This document shows, piece after piece, positions 5,732 to 7,737 of a DNA stretch of 7,737 nucleotides (positions are counted from its first letter, which is position 1; the number at the start of each line of letters is the position of its first letter). This DNA is from Phyllobacteriaceae bacterium UBA1059. Its GTDB lineage: Bacteria; Pseudomonadota; Alphaproteobacteria; Rhizobiales; Rhizobiaceae. The position numbers and the translations under genes were made by a program. The DNA lies in the NCBI GenBank assembly GCA_002316345.1, contig DCDI01000001.1, forward strand, positions 1 through 7,737, read 5' to 3'. Below the pieces are notes generated by a model. It saw only the letters and a program-made list of their open reading frames with translations. It did not search any database and was not told where the DNA came from.

Positions 5732-7737
5732 TCAGCTATAAACGATCAGCAGATCCTTGGCGTCGATCTGGTCGCCGGCCTTGACCAGTACTTCGGCCAC
5801 CGTGCCGTCGCGCTCGGCATGAAGGGCGGTTTCCATCTTCATGGCCTCGATAGACAACAGCACGTCGCCGGCCTTCACCGCCTGTCCGGTTGATACGGCA
5901 AGCGTCGAAACCACGCCGGGCATCGGCGCGCCGACCTGGGTGTCGTTGCCCGCCTCGACCTTGCGCCGTACCGTTCCGTTGGCAGCACCGCGCGCCCGAT
6001 CGAGCACCTTGATACGGCGCGGCTGGCCGTTGAGCTCGAAGAAGACGGTGGCCTTGCCCTTGGAATCGACATCGCCTTCGCCAAGGCAGCGGATCACCAG
6101 CGTCTTGCCCTTTTCCAGCGTGACGAAGATCTCGTCCTCCATCTGCATGCCGTAGAAATAGGTCGGCGTCGGCAAAACGCTGACGGGGCCGTAGGTGTCC
6201 TGCGCGGCGGCGAAGTCGAGGAACACCTTCGGATACATCAGCCAGGAAGCAAACTCCTGCTCCGTCGGCGCGCGGCCGAGTTTCTCTTCGAGTTCCTTGC
6301 GCAAAGAAGGTAGATCTGCCGGTTCGAGCAGCGCGCCGGGACGATCGGTGATCGGCGCGGCACCCTTCAGCGCCTTCTTCTGCAGCCTTTCCGGCCAACC
6401 GCCGGGCGACTGGCCGAGATCGCCGCGCAGCATGGACACCACCGAGTCCGGGAACGCGATATCCCGCGCGGGGTTCTCGACATCGGCGACGGTCAGGTCC
6501 TGAGACACCATCATCAGCGCCATATCGCCCACGACCTTGGACGACGGCGTGACCTTGACGATGTCGCCGAACATCAGATTCACGTCATGATAGGCCTGCG
6601 CCACTTCGTGCCAGCGAGTTTCCAGCCCGAGCGAGCGCGCCTGTTCCTTGAGGTTGGTGAACTGGCCGCCCGGCATCTCATGCAGGTAAACCTCGGAAGC
6701 CGGCCCTTTGAGGTCGCTTTCGAAGGCCGCATACTGATTGCGCACGGCTTCCCAATAGAAGGAAATGCGGCGGATCGCTGCCGGATCGAGGCCGGTTTCG
6801 CGATCCGTGTCCTTCAGCGCCTCCACGATCGAGCCGAGGCAGGGCTGCGAGGTGTTGCCGGAAAACGCGTCCATCGCGGCATCCACCGCATCGACGCCGG
6901 TCTCAACCGCCGCAAGCACGGTCGCGGCGGAAATGCCGGAGGTGTCATGCGTGTGGAAGTGGATCGGCAGGTCGGTCGATTCGCGCAGCGCCTTGAACAG
7001 CACGCGCGCGCTGGCGGGTTTCAGCAGGCCGGCCATGTCCTTGACGGCAATGATATGCGCGCCGGCTTTTTCCAGTTCGGCGGCGAGACCGGTGTAATAG
7101 TTGAGGTCGTATTTGGCGCGGGCGGGGTCGAGCACGTCGCCGGTGTAGCAGATCGCCGCTTCGCACAGCTTGTTCTCGGCGCGCACGGCATCCATCGCGA
7201 CGCGCATATTATCGACCCAGTTCAAGCAGTCGAACACGCGGAACAGGTCGACGCCGCCGCTCGCGGCCTCGTGCACGAAATGCTGCACGACATTGTCGGG
7301 ATAGTTGGTGTAGCCCACGCCGTTGGCGCCGCGCAGCAGCATCTGCAGGAGGATATTCGGCGCGGCCGTGCGGATCCTGGCAAGCCGCTCCCACGGATCT
7401 TCGGTGAGGAAGCGCATTGCGACGTCGAAGGTCGCACCGCCCCAGCATTCCAGCGACAGGAGTTCGGGCAGAGCGCGGGCGTAAGCGCCGGCGATCGACA
7501 CGATGTCTGCTGAGCGCATGCGGGTGGCGAGCAGCGACTGGTGGCCGTCGCGCATGGTGGTGTCGGTAACGAGAACGCGGTTTTCACCGCGCATCCACTT
7601 GGCGAAGCCATCCGGGCCGAGTGCGTCGAGCGTCTGCTTAGTCCCGTCGGTGATCGCGCGGTCGAAATGCGGCACGCGCGGCGCTGCGATATCGGCGCGT
7701 GGGCCGGGGCGGCCGCGGGGTTCGGGATGGCCGTTGA
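5732..7737 (-). CDS. pyc: Pyruvate carboxylase, C-terminal 667 residues (5' partial)
   Basis: Pyruvate carboxylase is a cytoplasmic, biotin-dependent homotetramer that converts pyruvate and bicarbonate, with ATP, into oxaloacetate to refill the TCA cycle. The frame is open to the right edge, where NGHPEPRGRP matches the linker after the biotin carboxylase domain. That domain (roughly 480-490 residues, judged from the usual length of about 1150) lies outside, so the GTG at 7675 is not the start. Numbering from that GTG, the carboxyltransferase TIM barrel spans about 30-330. It has TTMRDGHQSLLATR (39-52; D43 the expected metal ligand), LFRVFDCLNW (144-153), VKDMAGLLKP (K212, the expected carbamylated lysine) and HFHTHDTSG (H241 and H243, metal ligands). 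MPGGQFTNL at 334-342 carries T340, the likely catalytic threonine. The allosteric/tetramerisation region follows, to about 575. The biotin carrier domain ends the protein with AMKMETAL; the biotinylated K613 (bases 5837-5839) is 35 residues from the C-terminus, as usual. All residues looked for are present, so the enzyme appears intact. Confidence 0.97.
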   Translation of the reverse strand, partial: NGHPEPRGRPGPRADIAAPRVPHFDRAITDGTKQTLDALGPDGFAKWMRGENRVLVTDTTMRDGHQSLLATRMRSADIVSIAGAYARALPELLSLECWGGATFDVAMRFLTEDPWERLARIRTAAPNILLQMLLRGANGVGYTNYPDNVVQHFVHEAASGGVDLFRVFDCLNWVDNMRVAMDAVRAENKLCEAAICYTGDVLDPARAKYDLNYYTGLAAELEKAGAHIIAVKDMAGLLKPASARVLFKALRESTDLPIHFHTHDTSGISAATVLAAVETGVDAVDAAMDAFSGNTSQPCLGSIVEALKDTDRETGLDPAAIRRISFYWEAVRNQYAAFESDLKGPASEVYLHEMPGGQFTNLKEQARSLGLETRWHEVAQAYHDVNLMFGDIVKVTPSSKVVGDMALMMVSQDLTVADVENPARDIAFPDSVVSMLRGDLGQSPGGWPERLQKKALKGAAPITDRPGALLEPADLPSLRKELEEKLGRAPTEQEFASWLMYPKVFLDFAAAQDTYGPVSVLPTPTYFYGMQMEDEIFVTLEKGKTLVIRCLGEGDVDSKGKATVFFELNGQPRRIKVLDRARGAANGTVRRKVEAGNDTQVGAPMPGVVSTLAVSTGQAVKAGDVLLSIEAMKMETALHAERDGTVAEVLVKAGDQIDAKDLLIVYS

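Noticed and set aside
6587..7513. 308-codon plus-strand open frame opposite pyruvate carboxylase
   Set aside because: It has no domain or plausible initiation signal, and it lies entirely antisense to the conserved carboxyltransferase domain.
7673..7675. GTG as the start of a separate carboxyltransferase-type protein
   Set aside because: The upstream in-frame codons encode NGHPEPRGRP, the usual linker of single-chain pyruvate carboxylase, and the frame runs off the window.
1..7737. Mobile elements, CRISPR arrays, tRNA or rRNA genes, or a new defence-type system
   Set aside because: I saw no transposase or integrase motifs, long terminal inverted repeats, regularly spaced repeats or tRNA-like cloverleafs. 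All coding space is explained by recognisable housekeeping or transport families of similar base composition.

Overview
The window is GC-rich and densely coding. It looks like the chromosome of an alphaproteobacterium, most likely Hyphomicrobiales (Rhizobium, Agrobacterium or Mesorhizobium relatives). The reasons are the single-chain, biotin-bearing pyruvate carboxylase with rhizobial-type motifs (TTMRDGHQSLLATR), a DUF3309 small membrane protein of a kind common in this group, and a GGAAC-type general-stress promoter in front of it. Genus placement is inference from remembered family patterns; no search was run.

Layout, left to right. (1) Positions 1-944, + strand: the C-terminal part of a periplasmic adaptor (membrane fusion protein) of an RND efflux pump, cut by the left edge. 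(2) 947-4120, +: the complete RND inner-membrane permease, two bases after the adaptor stop, so the two form one operon. (3) 4121-4225: a short gap holding a candidate EcfG/RpoE2-type promoter and a good ribosome binding site. (4) 4226-4384, +: a 52-residue DUF3309 membrane protein. (5) 4408-4435: a strong, probably bidirectional terminator between convergent genes. (6) 4445-5620, -: a 12-TM major facilitator protein of the YbjJ type, with a start corrected to an internal ATG and a candidate promoter. (7) 5701-5727: a hairpin just after the pyruvate carboxylase stop codon. (8) 5732-7737, -: the C-terminal 667 residues of pyruvate carboxylase, cut by the right edge; the carboxyltransferase, allosteric and biotin-carrier domains are present, while the biotin carboxylase domain lies outside.

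The genes do not make one system. The left part is an export pump for small toxic molecules or metabolites. The small DUF3309 gene looks independently expressed, perhaps under stress control. The MFS gene is a stand-alone transporter of unknown substrate. Pyruvate carboxylase makes oxaloacetate for the TCA cycle and gluconeogenesis. I see no mobile element, CRISPR array, tRNA, rRNA, defence locus or sign of recent transfer. I found no convincing undescribed system. The points most worth checking are the stress-type promoter in front of the DUF3309 gene and the asparagine-for-lysine change in the proton-relay region of the RND permease.
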